A stretch of 64,000 bases of DNA from Anolis sagrei (GCF_037176765.1 NC_090023.1:127233866-127297865), one strand, 5' to 3'; counted from the first letter of the stretch, positions 24,667 through 35,911 are shown. Translations and numbers: made by a program. Notes: generated from the letters alone by a model not told the origin.

Positions 24667-25024
24667 CAGGGGTCCACAAACTTTTTAAACAGAGGGCCAG
24701 GTCACAGTCCTTCAAACTGTTAGAGGGCTGGATTATAATTTGGAAAAAAATGAATAAATTCCTATGCACACTGCACATATCTTATTTGTAGTGCAAAAAC
24801 ACTTTAAAATGATACAATAATTAAAATGAAGAACAATTTGAACAAATATAAACTTATTAATATTTCAATGGAAAGTGTGGGCCTGCTTTTGGCTGATGAG
24901 ATAGGATTGTTGTTGTTGCGTGCTTTCAAGTCATTTCAGACTTAGGTTGACCCTGAGCCGAGGGCCGGGTAAATGACCTTGGAGGGCCATATCCAGCCCC
25001 TGGGCCTTAGTTTGAGGACCCCTG
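24667..25024. mobile_element. hAT (Charlie-like) MITE, 358 bp, exact 8-bp TSD
   Basis: Starts CAGGGGTCCACAAACTTTTT and ends AGTTTGAGGACCCCTG. Flanked by GTTTAGAC on both sides (24659-24666, 25025-25032). The interior has the GTGTGGGCCTGCTTTTGGCT motif, also found in the fragment at 30.0 kb. Confidence 0.93.
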
Positions 25025-25032
25025 GTTTAGAC

Positions 25033-26069
25033 AGATCACACAGAATACTTAAACTATCAAAACAGAGATTGCTTTGGTTGCTTTAATGTGCAGTCATGTC
25101 CAGGCTGATTTACTTTTGGTACATTCTAATGGGCATGCACCCATTGGGTAACACCTTCTGTTACTCAGTTACAAAAGTGCTTTGGATTATGTGGTTTTGT
25201 CTGCATGCCCTACAAGCATGCACCATTGTTGTGTTGCTTCTCTCTCTCTTTTTTTTAAAAAAAGGTGCTGATTTTGTCATTTTTTTCCTGATATTTTAGC
25301 CACAGTATTGTGGTATTGGTTGGTACAGAGGGAGATCCATGGATATGACACCAACCATAGGATTACTCTATTGGATGCTGAAAGAAAAAAAAATCATCCT
25401 AAGATCCATTTTGGAAGAATCTTTCAAATTATCTCTAAGAGATTCAATTTTTTAATTTACTTGTACAAGACATACTTCACTTGTAAAAAGTCAGTCATCA
25501 TAGTTTATGTTCACAAATGGAGTCCAGTGGCTTTTTTTTTTACCTGCTGTGTACTAGTAATTGAGGGTTGTTTTTCCTTGCATCTGTTGCCTTCTTTCTG
25601 TTCTGGAGATCTGGCATTATGTTTGTTCTTATGTACCATTGTGTCTGTATATGTGTATCAGTTTTTATTATTGTCTTATGCATGCAGAAACTCACACCAC
25701 TTGAGATCCTGCTTCATTATTTATTCATTTGGTTGGTAGGTTGTTTGTTTGCTGCTTTTATTCAAAAGCAATCCAGTTCAATCAGTTAATATTGTAAGGG
25801 CGAAGAAGAGAGCTGTGGCCTTTATCAAGACCATTTTGTTGGGAAAAAAATATTGATTTTTCTGATGGGCCACTTGGTGATAGGGTTGTTCTCATAAAAG
25901 CAGATCCAGGAGCTGATAATCTAACATGTCTAAAGAGAAACATCTTGCCTAGATGTCCTTATGTTTCTCTTGAAAAATCCAGTATTTATTTCATTTTTAT
26001 TTTTAACAAAATGTCTACATTTTTTAACATAAATCATTAAAGCTTATATCAATCTTCATTTTCTAGCCC
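25033..26069. other. Unassigned AT-rich sequence
   Basis: The 143-codon frame at 25308-25739 is Phe/Tyr/Cys-rich, as expected from T-rich DNA, with no membrane-protein family likeness I can name. Confidence 0.5.
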
Positions 26070-26215
26070 AGGGACAGGCAACTTGGTGTTCTCCAGATAT
26101 TTCAGATCATAATTCCAATGCTTGTGGATTATAATTCCCATTAGCATGGCAGGTGGCCAACGATGATTAATGTTCTAATCCTAGACATCTGGTGGGAACC
26201 AGGTTGCCTTACCCC
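26070..26215. mobile_element. hAT-like MITE, degenerate
   Basis: CAGGGACAGGCAACTTGG on the left and AACCAGGTTGCCTTACCCCT on the right are imperfect inverted repeats, with ATAATTCCCATTAGCATGGC inside. Confidence 0.5.
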
Positions 26216-26391
26216 TTTTTAGTTTAAAGGACATCTCCAATTAGTGTTACTTTTCTTCTTCTAAAAGCAATCATGACATCCTATGTATTATTGTATCTGA
26301 ATCATTTGAGATCCAAGTTCAGGAATGTTCAAACATCAGTCCAATTGCTATCCACAACTACAATAAATCAGTTTCTGAATGGCAACTTAAG

Positions 26392-26704
26392 GTAAGGTAA
26401 AGGTAAAGGTTTCCCCTGACATTAAGTTGAGGCGTGTCCGATTCTGGTGAGTGGTGCTCATCTCCATTTCTAGACTGGAGAGCCGATGTTGTCCGTAGAC
26501 ACCTCCAAGGTCATGACTGCATGGAGCTCCATTACCTTCCCACAGAAGCGATACCTATTGATCTACTTACATTTTCATGTTTTCAAACTGTTAGGTTGAC
26601 AGATGGGACTAACAGTGGGAGCTCACCTCGCTCCCAGGATTTGAACTGCCAACCTTTTGGTCAGCAAGTTCAGCAGCTCAGTGGTTTAACTCAAGGGACC
26701 CTAT
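26392..26704 (-). mobile_element. tRNA-derived squamate SINE ('CAGGGGAAACC' family)
   Basis: Reverse-strand copy. The left edge is a short GGTAAAGGTAAAGGT tail repeat and TTTCCCCTGACATTAAG; the right side carries the tRNA-like head (AGCAGCTCAGTGGTTTAA). The open frame at 26434-26706 is antisense SINE, not a gene. Confidence 0.88.
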
Positions 26705-27159
26705 GACAACTGAACATTTATACAAATCTCAGTGATTCAACGGGTTTATTTTAGGGATGACAGCAGTTGGATTCAAACTGCAAAAAACTTTACCACTGCT
26801 TCAGACCCCCTCTTTTGTTTCAGGCCACATGCAGTGGGCCTGCTAGCACATTTCTATTTCTGGCTGATCCATTAGTTCTGCATCCCCAGGGACTATTGCT
26901 TTGAACATCTGAAGGGACCTACATGTTGGGCGAGACAAGAATTGTGGCAATGAAACCCATTAATTAAAAATCAGTGACATTTTCAGGCATTCTCACTGGA
27001 TCCTCTTCTTGTTTAAGATGCACATGGTGTACGTGTTGGATGATCCTTGTTGTGGAATGTCATTGGTGTGTCAACTAAGACATGGCCCTATCTTGCCATT
27101 AGCCCTGAATCAGTGCCTGGGTGATAGTGAAAACCTGCTCATGGGCCTCTATACCGAGA
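26705..27159. other. Unassigned sequence
   Basis: Nothing recognised. Confidence 0.5.
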
Positions 27160-27305
27160 GGTTGCAGAATTTTATTTTTCTACCCCACCTCCATCTCCCT
27201 GAAAGGACTCGGGGTGGCTTACATGGGGCCAAGCCCAAAACAAAATACAATTAAAAGCAAAGCAATAACAAATCAAAACAGCATAAAACAGCGTAACAGC
27301 AGTTT
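27160..27305 (-). repeat. SINE/LINE 3' tail fragment
   Basis: TTTTATTTTTCTACCCCACC then CTCCCTGAAAGGACTCGGGG and an A-rich CAAAACAGCATAAAACAGC stretch: the common GACTCGGGGTGG-type tail in reverse. Confidence 0.5.
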
Positions 27306-27319
27306 GTGACCCCTCACAA

Positions 27320-29275
27320 ACTAATACCCACGCCATCATAAAGGCAGATCAGATAGCACACCAGCTCTTGAAGAATAGGAAACTCAACCTTGCCACCAAA
27401 GCAGGAAAGAAATCATTAGTCAGACAACCAGATATTGAGAACAACAATCTTCATGAACCTTTTACATTTACTGAATTGGACATGGCTGTCAATAAATGTA
27501 AAAATGGCAAAGCAGCTGGATGATCTATGGATGGAACAAATTAAGAACTTTGGCCCAAAAGCAAGGTGCTAGCTGCTGGAGCTGATGAACAACTGCACTG
27601 CATCCTGTCAGATCCCCAAAATCTGGAGGAAAGCAAGAGTCATAGCCATCTTGAAACCAGGCAATGACCGTAATGATCCAAAAAGCTATAGACCAATCTC
27701 CTTGTTGTGCCATCTTTACAAAGTTCTGGATAGACTTATTTTGCATAGAATTATGGAAAAAATAGACCCATGTCTGATTCCACAGCAAGCTGGCTTCAGG
27801 AAAGGCAAAAGCTGCACATCACAAGTGCTGAACCTGACTCAACACATAGAAGATGGCTTTGAAAGGCAGCAGATCACAGGAGCTGTCTTCATAGACCTGT
27901 CAGAGGCTTATGATACTGTAAACCATCGCCTCCTCCTGAGAAAAATATATAAAATCACAAAGGATTACCACCTCACCCACCTCATAGGAAATCTGCTACA
28001 AAACAGGAGCTTTTTTTGTTGAATTCCAGGGCCAAAGAAGCAGATGGCAAAAACAGAAGAACGGCCTGCCTCAGGGGAGCGTGCTTGCTCCATCAATGTT
28101 CAACATTTACACAAATGACCAGCCATTGCCAGAAGGGACAGAGAATTTCATCTGTGCTGGTGATTGTGCCATTACCATTCAAGCAGGGAGCTTTGAGATG
28201 GTTGATCAGAAACTCTCCGAAGCTCTAGGTGCTCTTACTGCCTATTACAAGGAAAACCAGCTAATTCCGAATCCATCTAAAACACAGAAATGGGCTTTTT
28301 ACCTTAAGAACAGACAAGCATCCCGAGCTCTGAGGATGACCTGGGAAGGAATACCACTGGAGCATTGCAACACACCCATATACCTGGGAGTCACTCTGGA
28401 CCATGCTCTGACCTACAAGAAGCACTGCCTGAATATCAAGCAAAAAGTGGGTGCTAGAAACAATATCATATGAAAGCTGACTGGCACAACCTGGAGATCA
28501 CAACCAGATACAGTGAAGACATCTGCCCTTGCGCTATGCTACTCTGCTGATGAGTATGCATGCCCAGTATGGAACACATCTCACCACGCTAAAACAGTGG
28601 ATGTGGCTCTTAATGAGACATGCCACATTATCAGTGTCTGCGTCCTACACCACTGGAGAAATTACACTGTTTAGCTGGTATTGCACCACCTGACATCCAC
28701 CAGGGAGTAGCAACCAATAGTGAAAGGACTAAGACAGTGATAACTCTGGCCCACCCCCTGTTTGGTTATCAGCCAGCACGCCAATGACTTAAATCAAGAA
28801 ATAGTTTTCTAAGATCTACAGAGACACTCGCTGGAACACCTCAGCAAGCGAGAGTCCAAAAGTGGCGGGCTCAAACCCAGAACCTCAATACATGGCTGAT
28901 ATCAAATGAGAAACTCCTTCCTGGGCACACAGAAAACTGGGCAACTTGGAAGGCACTGAACAGACTGAGCTCTGGCACCACGAGATGCAGAAGCAACCTT
29001 AAGAAATGGGGCCACAAAGTGGAATCCATGACATGCAAGTGTGGAGAAGAGCAAACCACAGACCACCTACTGCAATGCAACCTGAGCCCTGCCACATGCA
29101 AAATGGAGGACCTTCTTGCAGCAACACCAGGGCCACTCCAAGTGGCCAGCTACTGGTCAAAGGAAATTTAATAGAATACCAAGTCTGCAAACTGTGTTTT
29201 GTTTGTCTGTTTGTTTCTTTTTAATGCAATACAACTGTTTTGGTTCACTCCTGACAAGATAAATAAAATAGTTCC
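27320..29275 (+). mobile_element. Non-CR1 LINE, decayed reverse transcriptase and C-terminal Cys-His domain
   Basis: The frame at 27585-28022 has KSYRPISLLCHLYKVLDRL, IPQQAGFRKGKSCTSQVLNL and VFIDLSEAYDTVNH (catalytic Asp of the first RT block). The frame at 28081-28473 continues with APSMFNIYTNDQPLPE; here the usual YADD is changed to AGDC, so it is inactive. Near 29030-29090 is a CKCGEEQTTDHLLQC Cys-His motif, as in I/R1/Ingi-type LINEs. It ends with GACAAGATAAATAAAA. The 5' end is truncated and there are several frameshifts. It is clearly distinct from the CR1 here; the exact clade (I/Ingi/Vingi-like?) is unresolved. Confidence 0.85.
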
Positions 29276-29999
29276 TGGCCTGTGTTTTGATCAGGTTTAG
29301 CTGATTGATGCTTCCCAGGCTCCCACAGAGATATGATCAAACTGAAAGTGAATAGTAAAACAAACAGCCACTACTTTGCTAGACAAAAGCCAGGGTGCCC
29401 TTCCAGCAGGAATGCTACTGCAGCATTTTCAACTAATGCAAGTTTCCTGCTCCCTCGTGTGGTCATGGCTAGGAAATAAACTTCAAACTCTATAAACAAG
29501 GCATTGCATAGAGATCAATTTTCTGCTAAAGAGTTATCTCACAATAAAATAATTATGCAGCGAGATGCTTATTCATTTTTCTCCCCAGGGGCTCTTGCAT
29601 TATCAGTACGCATGCTTCAGCAAATGCCGCTGCAGATAGAAATGTACGAAAATGCTCCTACAAGCGGGATCTTTCCCTTCCATTAATATGATCATATCAC
29701 CCACACTCACAAGGTCTTGCGGAAGAAAGTACCTTCTCGGCTTAATTTTCCTGCTGCCCCCTTAAATGCTATTTTCAGTTGTGAGTTTTTTCTATCCCTT
29801 TCCCACATCAATGTATTACTAGATTTCATGTAAATGTCGCCTATTATTTCCATTGTTGTACACAATTGTTCAAGATATATGAGTTTTTTCAAGTTATTTC
29901 TTCATTTTAGAGTATGTTGGTGCTATAAGATTGCTGGTAGCCCTTATTGTAAAGATTGTCACTGACTTTGGAACACTTGTCCCTTATGAGATTGAAAGA
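29276..29999. other. Unassigned sequence
   Basis: Nothing recognised downstream of the LINE tail. Confidence 0.5.
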
Positions 30000-30235
30000 A
30001 CAATACAATGTTTAAAATGAAGAATAATTCAAATCAACATAAATTGACCAGTATTTCAATGGGAAGTGTGGGCCTACTTTTGGCTGATGAGACAGTCAAA
30101 TTAATTAGGATTGTTGTTGTGGTGTGCCTTCAGATCGTTTTGGACTTAGGACAATCCTAGTCTAAAGTTTAGGGCAGGGCTAGCTAAGTGACCTCGGAGG
30201 GCCACTTTCAGCCCGTGGGCCTTAGCTCAGGGATT
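30000..30235. mobile_element. Truncated hAT (Charlie-like) MITE, same family as 24667-25024
   Basis: Shares GGAAGTGTGGGCCTAC, TTTTGGCTGATGAGA and GGAGGGCCACTTTCAGCCC with the 24.7 kb copy; the left third is missing. Confidence 0.75.
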
Positions 30236-30801
30236 CCAGAACCAGACCATGCATTGTCTATGAATAATATGCCTTAACTGAAATTCTGTGTGATGTGGTA
30301 GAGCTCCACAAAGAATGAGGAACTGCATACACTTATTCGTTAACAGAATAAATGTACAAAATTACAAATCCATGTGTTTATTCTCATATAAATGTCCTGA
30401 AATTCAAAAGCCAAAGAGATTTTTATGAGGGATGTTGATGCTGATCTATCTATTGGACAAAACTGATGTGTACAACCTTTGTTTATTTTGAGGAGCATAA
30501 ATAGTTAGATATTAATTGAGCAGAACAGCAAAAAGCCTCTCAACAAAGAGAGGTCTGTTTCACTGCCACTTCACCCAGTAACAAATACTACAATGTTGAC
30601 GGCAGGTTTTTTTCCAAAGGGGAAAGAAAATATGGAAATATTGTGTGGTAGATTTCAGTGAATAGCCACAAAAATCTCTCCCTTTTTCCTATGTGTATTT
30701 TGTCTGCCATCTGATGGCAATCTGTAAAGGATTGTTGTGAATTCCTAAATCCACACACTCAGGGCAAACCCAAAATTCTTCTGGCAGGGGGGTCTTTATT
30801 C
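30236..30801. other. Unassigned; right end is LTR-element leader
   Basis: About 30690-30801 is probably leader of the minus-strand LTR element. The remainder is unrecognised. Confidence 0.4.
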
Positions 30802-30819
30802 ATCCCACCGCTGCCACCA
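30802..30819 (-). other. Retroelement primer-binding site (tRNA-Leu), exact
   Basis: On the minus strand TGGTGGCAGCGGTGGGAT is a perfect complement to the tRNA-Leu(AAG/UAG) 3' 18 nt as I recall it. It lies 2 nt beyond the LTR end. Confidence 0.7.
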
Positions 30820-30821
30820 AT

Positions 30822-31744
30822 TGTAAAAAAACATTAAATAAATTCAGTTAAGTGTTTGGAGGCTGCTGAGACTTTTCTACCAACACACTATTTTCTGAGG
30901 TAAAGCTCTGTGATCACTGGCAACCACCAAACTTAAAGGAAAATTTGGCTTCTGGTTTAGCTAGAGGTTTCAAGTAAACTGTATGGTGCTGGATTCGCAC
31001 TCAGGACTCTGAACTCTGAGGTAACACAATGAGATTCTTTTAAATAAACGCTGCCACCATTCCTAAAACTCTGTTTCTCTAAACTGCTATGGAGCTATTT
31101 CACTCTTGAGACAGTTGTTGTTTAACAAAGAACAAAGTTGTTTATTTGAGAGAACTTTGACAATACAGGCACTTAAGCTTAGCGGTTGCAAAAATGAGTA
31201 AAAGTGTATGGTTATTTTAAAAATAGTTCAAGGCTTAGTTTCAAAACAACTCTCCACTCCCTCAAGAATCTAGCAGACTTCCCTCTGACTAGACTTCTTT
31301 AAAACTCCAGACAGTCCTTTCCCTTGGATCTGTCTTTACTCTATACTAGTTATTCCTCCTAATAGCTATATATCTCTACTAACTAACCAACTCTTGGTTT
31401 TTTCTAGCTCTCCCCAAAACCTAACTTCTTTCTTCAAACACCAGACCCTAACTGCTTCTTCAAACACCAAACCCTAACTGAGCTGTCAGATTTTAAAATG
31501 CACCTATTTCAAGGCTTTTTTCCTCTGTCCTCAAGCTAGCTCTGCTCACTCTCTCCTAGCCAATTACAAAGCTCTCCACATTTCCCTCCAGGCTGCTCCT
31601 AAGCTCCACCCCCTCTAGGAAATGGGTACTCTAAGATGGCTTACTCCTTGCGCCATCTCCTAAAATGGTTGCCGAACTTCCTTGGCCTACTTCCTGAGCT
31701 TTTCCTGGTCTAAAAAGGTAGGGAATTCATCCTTCAGGGTGTCA
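30822..31744 (-). mobile_element. LTR of an old LTR retroelement (tRNA-Leu primed)
   Basis: On the minus strand it runs from TGACACCCTGAAGG to TTTTTTTACA, about 920 bp, with AATAAA at plus positions 31141-31146. The tRNA-Leu primer site follows. Length and layout match the LTR at 12860-13834, so the two are probably related families in opposite orientation. About 110 bp of leader follows (30690-30801). Fossil; no second LTR seen in the window. Confidence 0.65.
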
Positions 31745-32161
31745 TGAAGATACTGCTCTAGTGATGTCAGCCCCACATAGCTCTGTGGTGTCATGGAAAG
31801 CCTCCCTTCGAAGCGGATAAGAAGAGGAAATAAATTCTGTACACAATCTGCTCAAGTGATTTGGGACAATATGTCTGGAGCTGACAGCTGAAAATCCAGA
31901 GAAGAAACCTATAAGACATTGTCACTATTGAATACCTGAAGAAATGGTAAAATATTGAAACATCCCCTTGAAAAGCAACAACCAAATGTCAATGTTTTCA
32001 CTTCACAGTGATGTGAAATGGGCGAATTTTCAGATTCTTCCTCCAACAATCCTCATTGAGCTTGACACCGACAAGAGATATGATGACCATTGCCTTTGAC
32101 AATGAAGATGGGAAGAGATTGTTTCCAAAAACCATAGTTGGGTGAAAGTTTTCAGGTAGTA
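31745..32161. other. Unassigned sequence
   Basis: Nothing recognised upstream of the LTR. Confidence 0.5.
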
Positions 32162-32312
32162 GGCTGGATCTACACTGCCCTATATCCCAGGATCTGATCC
32201 CAGGTTTTCCTGCTTATCCCAGATTATCTGGCTGTGTAGACTCATATAATCCATTTCAAAGCTGATAATCTGGGATCAGATCCTGGGATACAGCACAATG
32301 TAGATTGAGCCT
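32162..32312. mobile_element. MITE, 'TACACTGCC' family with CCCAGGATCTGATCCC arms
   Basis: GGCTGGATCTACACTGCC left and CACAATGTAGATTGAGCC right, with inverted CCCAGGATCTGATCCCAGG and GGGATCAGATCCTGGG. Confidence 0.75.
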
Positions 32313-32368
32313 TGGAGGTTAGGGGCAGACAAATGAAGAGACAGGGTGCTTCCCCTCTTTCTTTCCCC

Positions 32369-32560
32369 CTGTTTAAAACCAACTGTGAGAGAGTTTTCAG
32401 TTTTATGACACAGCTGTGGACCAAGGACAGAAACAGGCTGATTGATAGCATTATGAACACTAAGCTGCAGGTGAAACTGAACATTAACATGATCTGTGAG
32501 GAGCCTTTAGACGTCTTAAAAATAACCCACATCTGCTAAAAGCAGCAAGAGGCCTGCTCA
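32369..32560 (+). pseudogene. hAT transposase C-terminal (dimerisation) domain remnant
   Basis: Within the frame 32312-32539 the residues NCERVFSFMTQLWTKDRNRL then KLQVKLNINMICEE resemble the conserved hAT C-terminal block (N-ERxFS..., W...RNRL, ...L...N). The same pattern occurs in domesticated hAT-derived proteins such as ZBED/SCAND3. No upstream transposase core is visible and the frame ends soon after. A relic of an autonomous hAT or of a retrocopy of a hAT-derived host gene. Confidence 0.6.
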
Positions 32561-32794
32561 AATATAAATTTTAAAAGGAAGCTGAAGACAATCCAACTCA
32601 GATTTAATGTAAAAACATTGCATTACAGAAAAGTATTTTAACATGATGGTACCATGTTGGCCAAGCAGAGAAAGTGGAGAGAACAAGCTGAAGTTGGGGA
32701 CAGAAATGGCCTTTGCTACATGTTGTCTCTAGAGACTCACTCCTGTAGTTTGCTACTACTATTGCTATTACTATATTACTCATTACTATTTAGA

Positions 32795-33556
32795 AACATA
32801 GAATCATAGAGTTGGAAGAGACCTTGTGGGCCATCCAGTCCAACCCCCTGCCAAGAAACAAGAAAATCACACTCAAAGCACCCCTGGCAGATGGCCTGAC
32901 AGATGGCCTCTGCTTCAAAGCCTCCAAAGAAGGAGCCTCCACCACACTCTGGAGCAGAGAGTTCCACTGCTGAACAGGTCTCACAGTCAGGAAGTTATTT
33001 TTGAAGGCTTTTATGGCCAGAATCACTGGGTTGTGGTAGGTTTTTCGGGCTATATGGCCATGTACTAGAAGCATTCTCTTCTGATGTTTCACCTGCATCT
33101 ATGACAGGCATCCCCAGAGGCTGTGAGGTCTCACAGTCTCTGAGAATGCCTGCCGTAGATGCAGGTGAAACGTCAGGAGAGAATGCTTTTAGATCATGGC
33201 CATATAGTCCGAAAAACCTACCAGAACCCAGTCAGGAAATTCTTCCTAATGTTCAGGTGGAATAATCTTTCCTGTAGTCTGAAGTCATTGTTCCACATCC
33301 TAGCCTCCAGGGAAGCAGAAAGCAAGCCTGCTCCCTCCTCTTTATGACTTCCCCTCACATATTTATACATGGCCATCATGTCTCCTGTCAACCTTCTCTT
33401 CTCTAAACATGCCCAGCTCTTTAAGCTGCTCCTCATAGGGCTTGTTCTCCATACCCCTGATCATTTTGGCCACCCTCCTCTGGACACACTCTCCCCTCAA
33501 TTGCGGTGCCCAGAATTGGACTCAGTATTCCAGGTGGACACAGTATTCCAGGTTTT
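32795..33556 (-). mobile_element. CR1 LINE 3' fragment, interrupted by a palindromic element
   Basis: The 3' end ACATAGAATCATAGAG at 32798 is followed (minus strand) by the CR1 C-terminal coding region ([38 protein letters not shown] at 33218-33436). It is split by the insertion at 32997-33228. Confidence 0.9.
32997..33228 (-). mobile_element. Palindromic repeat inserted in CR1, 13-bp TSD
   Basis: Two arms of about 95 bp are reverse complements (GGTTTTTCGGGCTATATGGC ... CATGGCCATATAGTCCGAAA). CAGTCAGGAAGTT (32984-32996) and CAGTCAGGAAATT (33229-33241) flank the insertion. In the intact CR1 at 1.5 kb this sequence occurs once, proving a target-site duplication. The left end is the longer one; the right stops at ACC after CCTACCAGA. 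Confidence 0.88.
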
Positions 33557-34669
33557 AAAGGGTTTTTAATTCACCCAAGTAAAAGACAGAAAGAAAACTG
33601 AGTGCACTGAGAGAAGAAAACACAAAAAGGACTAAATAGTATAAAATAAATTAACAGAATAAATAAAAGGGGGTATGCCCTCTGGCCCCAAACGGTCTGG
33701 TTCTTCATGTTTGGGTTGAAAGAGTGAAGATGAATGAACTTGGCTCATGAATTTTAGTAGCTAAAGCAACACGCTCTCAATGTGAAAAATATCTCCAGGC
33801 ATTATATCAGCTTCTAATGGAAAGGATTGTGGCCAGACTATTTTTCTTCTTGATGTTAGTTTGGGCCCTATGGCCTTCTCCCAAGTCCTGCTTGGATTCT
33901 GCCCTTGATGAAATCCTTTGAAAGTTTTTCAAGACATAGAAGATGAGTGTCTGACCTCTTTTGTACTAAAAGGGCAAAAATAGGTAAAATATATAACGCT
34001 CCCTTGCCTTGAATGGGTAAGTGTGCAAGAAACAGCCTTTCCTGTCACATCACCATCCATTTTTTCCACTGGCATCCCACGGGATTAGTTTTTGTTCTTC
34101 CTTCTCTTTTCCCATTATCTGCCGGAACATCCCTTTCCTCTTCCGTACACCTTGAACATATCCCTTCTCCCAAAAGTGTAAATTTTCTCATCTTTGCCAA
34201 TCTCTATTCTTGGGTTTAGAAGAGAGATTTTTACCATCTGTATGGCTTCTGTTATGTTTAGAGGTTCCACGGTCTTTCATTTTTATAGTGAATTACAGTT
34301 AGTAGCATTCACCATTGCAACAGATCTTGGTTTATGGAACCGCACTGTTGTTTGCTCCTGTCATTTATTGTGCATCGGATGTCTCATCATATATGGACTA
34401 TCATATATGAACTATAAGACAAATAATTAATACTCTGTAAGGAACTCTTTCTTATGTTTACTGTTCCTAGTTGTAGTTAAATATCTAATTTGTTTATTTG
34501 ATGTTCAGTGCAATACTTCAAAATATTGTACTTCTGCTTGAGTATGGTATACTGAAACTGCTTTGACTATAGAATATATTCTGCTGCTATTGCCATAATT
34601 CAAAAATCCCTTCCATCTTTGTATTCTCATTCTATACATTCATACATGTATCTAACAACCTCATCAGAC
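33557..34669. other. Unassigned sequence
   Basis: A-rich 33580-33680, then ordinary AT-rich DNA. Confidence 0.5.
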
Positions 34670-35650
34670 AGGCCGCCAGAATCGCCACACATCTTGGCGA
34701 ATCCAGCTGTGCCCATCAGGGGGCGTGGGAAACCTGTCGCCCCATGCCCTGGTTCTTCTTTCCACTATTTTGGGTCTTATTTTCCCTCCGCAGATACTTG
34801 TTGTATGTCAGCCTGTTCAGCCTGTGATTGTGTTTAATAATCAGGTTGTTTTGGATGATGGGAATAACAATGTAGTTCATGTTCAAATTGATTCCTCTGA
34901 TAGAAATGGGGATGCTGTTCATATAGATGTTCCTGAAGGGAATGGGGATGATGGTCTGTCTCCTGGGCCTAGTTTTAAGTATGTGGGGCCTGAATACAGT
35001 CCATTTGATGGCTTAGACAAACCTGTGTTGCTGCAAAGGGAATCTCGAGGTCTTGAGCCTGGGAGAAACTCTGAGCTACAGTCACAGGGTCAGTTATCTC
35101 CAGTTGTAGAATGTAATGAGGCCTTGAATAGACAAAGAGCTTTCAGCCAATAGAGACAAACAAATGAGAATCTAAGGTGCTCAGGCAGATTACAGCAGAG
35201 GCTAATAGACAAACCAAAACTAAGCAAAAATCCGTTTCTTGCTGTTTGGGAAACAAAGTAGATATATAGTGTAAAGTGCGGAGCTTAGCTTCACATGAAG
35301 CTTTGTTGGATTCTAAGAATAATTCCCCAGGCCATGTTCTTGGATCTTGTTCTTTGATTGATTCCTGTTTAAATACCTTTGCTGTTGTTTTGTTGCATTT
35401 GAATTCAAGCCTCTGGTTCATTGTATTTTCTGGAACTCTTCCTTTGTGGATTCATTGCTCTTTTTTACTTCCTAATCCATTGGATTTACCTTTTTTTAAA
35501 AAAACTATGGATTACTTTATTTGCTGTGGCTTTTACTATTTTCAATAAACTACTTGCTATTTTAACTCAACTGTGTAGTGCTGGGAGTCAGAGGGGATCC
35601 TGCTCTGGACTACAATGCTACTATACACTGTTTACTGTTGAAAGCAGAGC
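34670..35650 (+). repeat. Unassigned coding-like segment with an LTR-like tail
   Basis: The open frame 34725-35153 (142 codons, no ATG at its start) is Val/Asp/Asn-rich, with VQPVIVFNNQVV and HIDVPEGNGDDG, and matches no family I know. It is followed by AT-rich DNA, an AATAAA at 35544-35549 and CAACTGTGTAGTGCTGGGAG. The layout suggests the 3' part of an old LTR element or a similar retroposon. Family and edges unknown; if so it is a broken fossil. Confidence 0.35.
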
Positions 35651-35768
35651 TTGAAAAGCTTGATTTGGTTGGATTAAGCCCCCATGTATTCTTAAAAGCA
35701 ATCACCTGCAAATAAGTTAAAGGACACCTGGGAACTGTGTGTGTGTGTGCTTTCTGGTTAATATAGAG

Positions 35769-35903
35769 CAGTGGTTCTCAATCTGTGGGTTCCCAGATGT
35801 TTTGGCCTTCAACTCCCAGAAATCCTAATAGCTGGTAAACTGGCTGGGATTTCTGGGAGTTGTAGGCCAAAACACCTGGGGACCCACAGGTTGAGAACCA
35901 CTG
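35769..35903. mobile_element. hAT MITE (CAGTGGTTCTCAA ends), 8-bp TSD
   Basis: Same family as 17678-17822. TSD ATATAGAG / ATATGGAG (35761-35768, 35904-35911) with one difference. Confidence 0.92.
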
Positions 35904-35911
35904 ATATGGAG

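Noticed and set aside
25308-25739. 143-codon frame resembling a membrane protein
   Set aside because: Hydrophobicity follows from T-rich DNA; no start context, family motif or splice context.
26434-26706. 90-codon frame
   Set aside because: Antisense of a SINE.
32997-33228. Palindromic repeat as an ordinary hAT or Harbinger MITE
   Set aside because: The 13-bp target duplication and unequal ends do not fit those superfamilies; kept as a separate finding.
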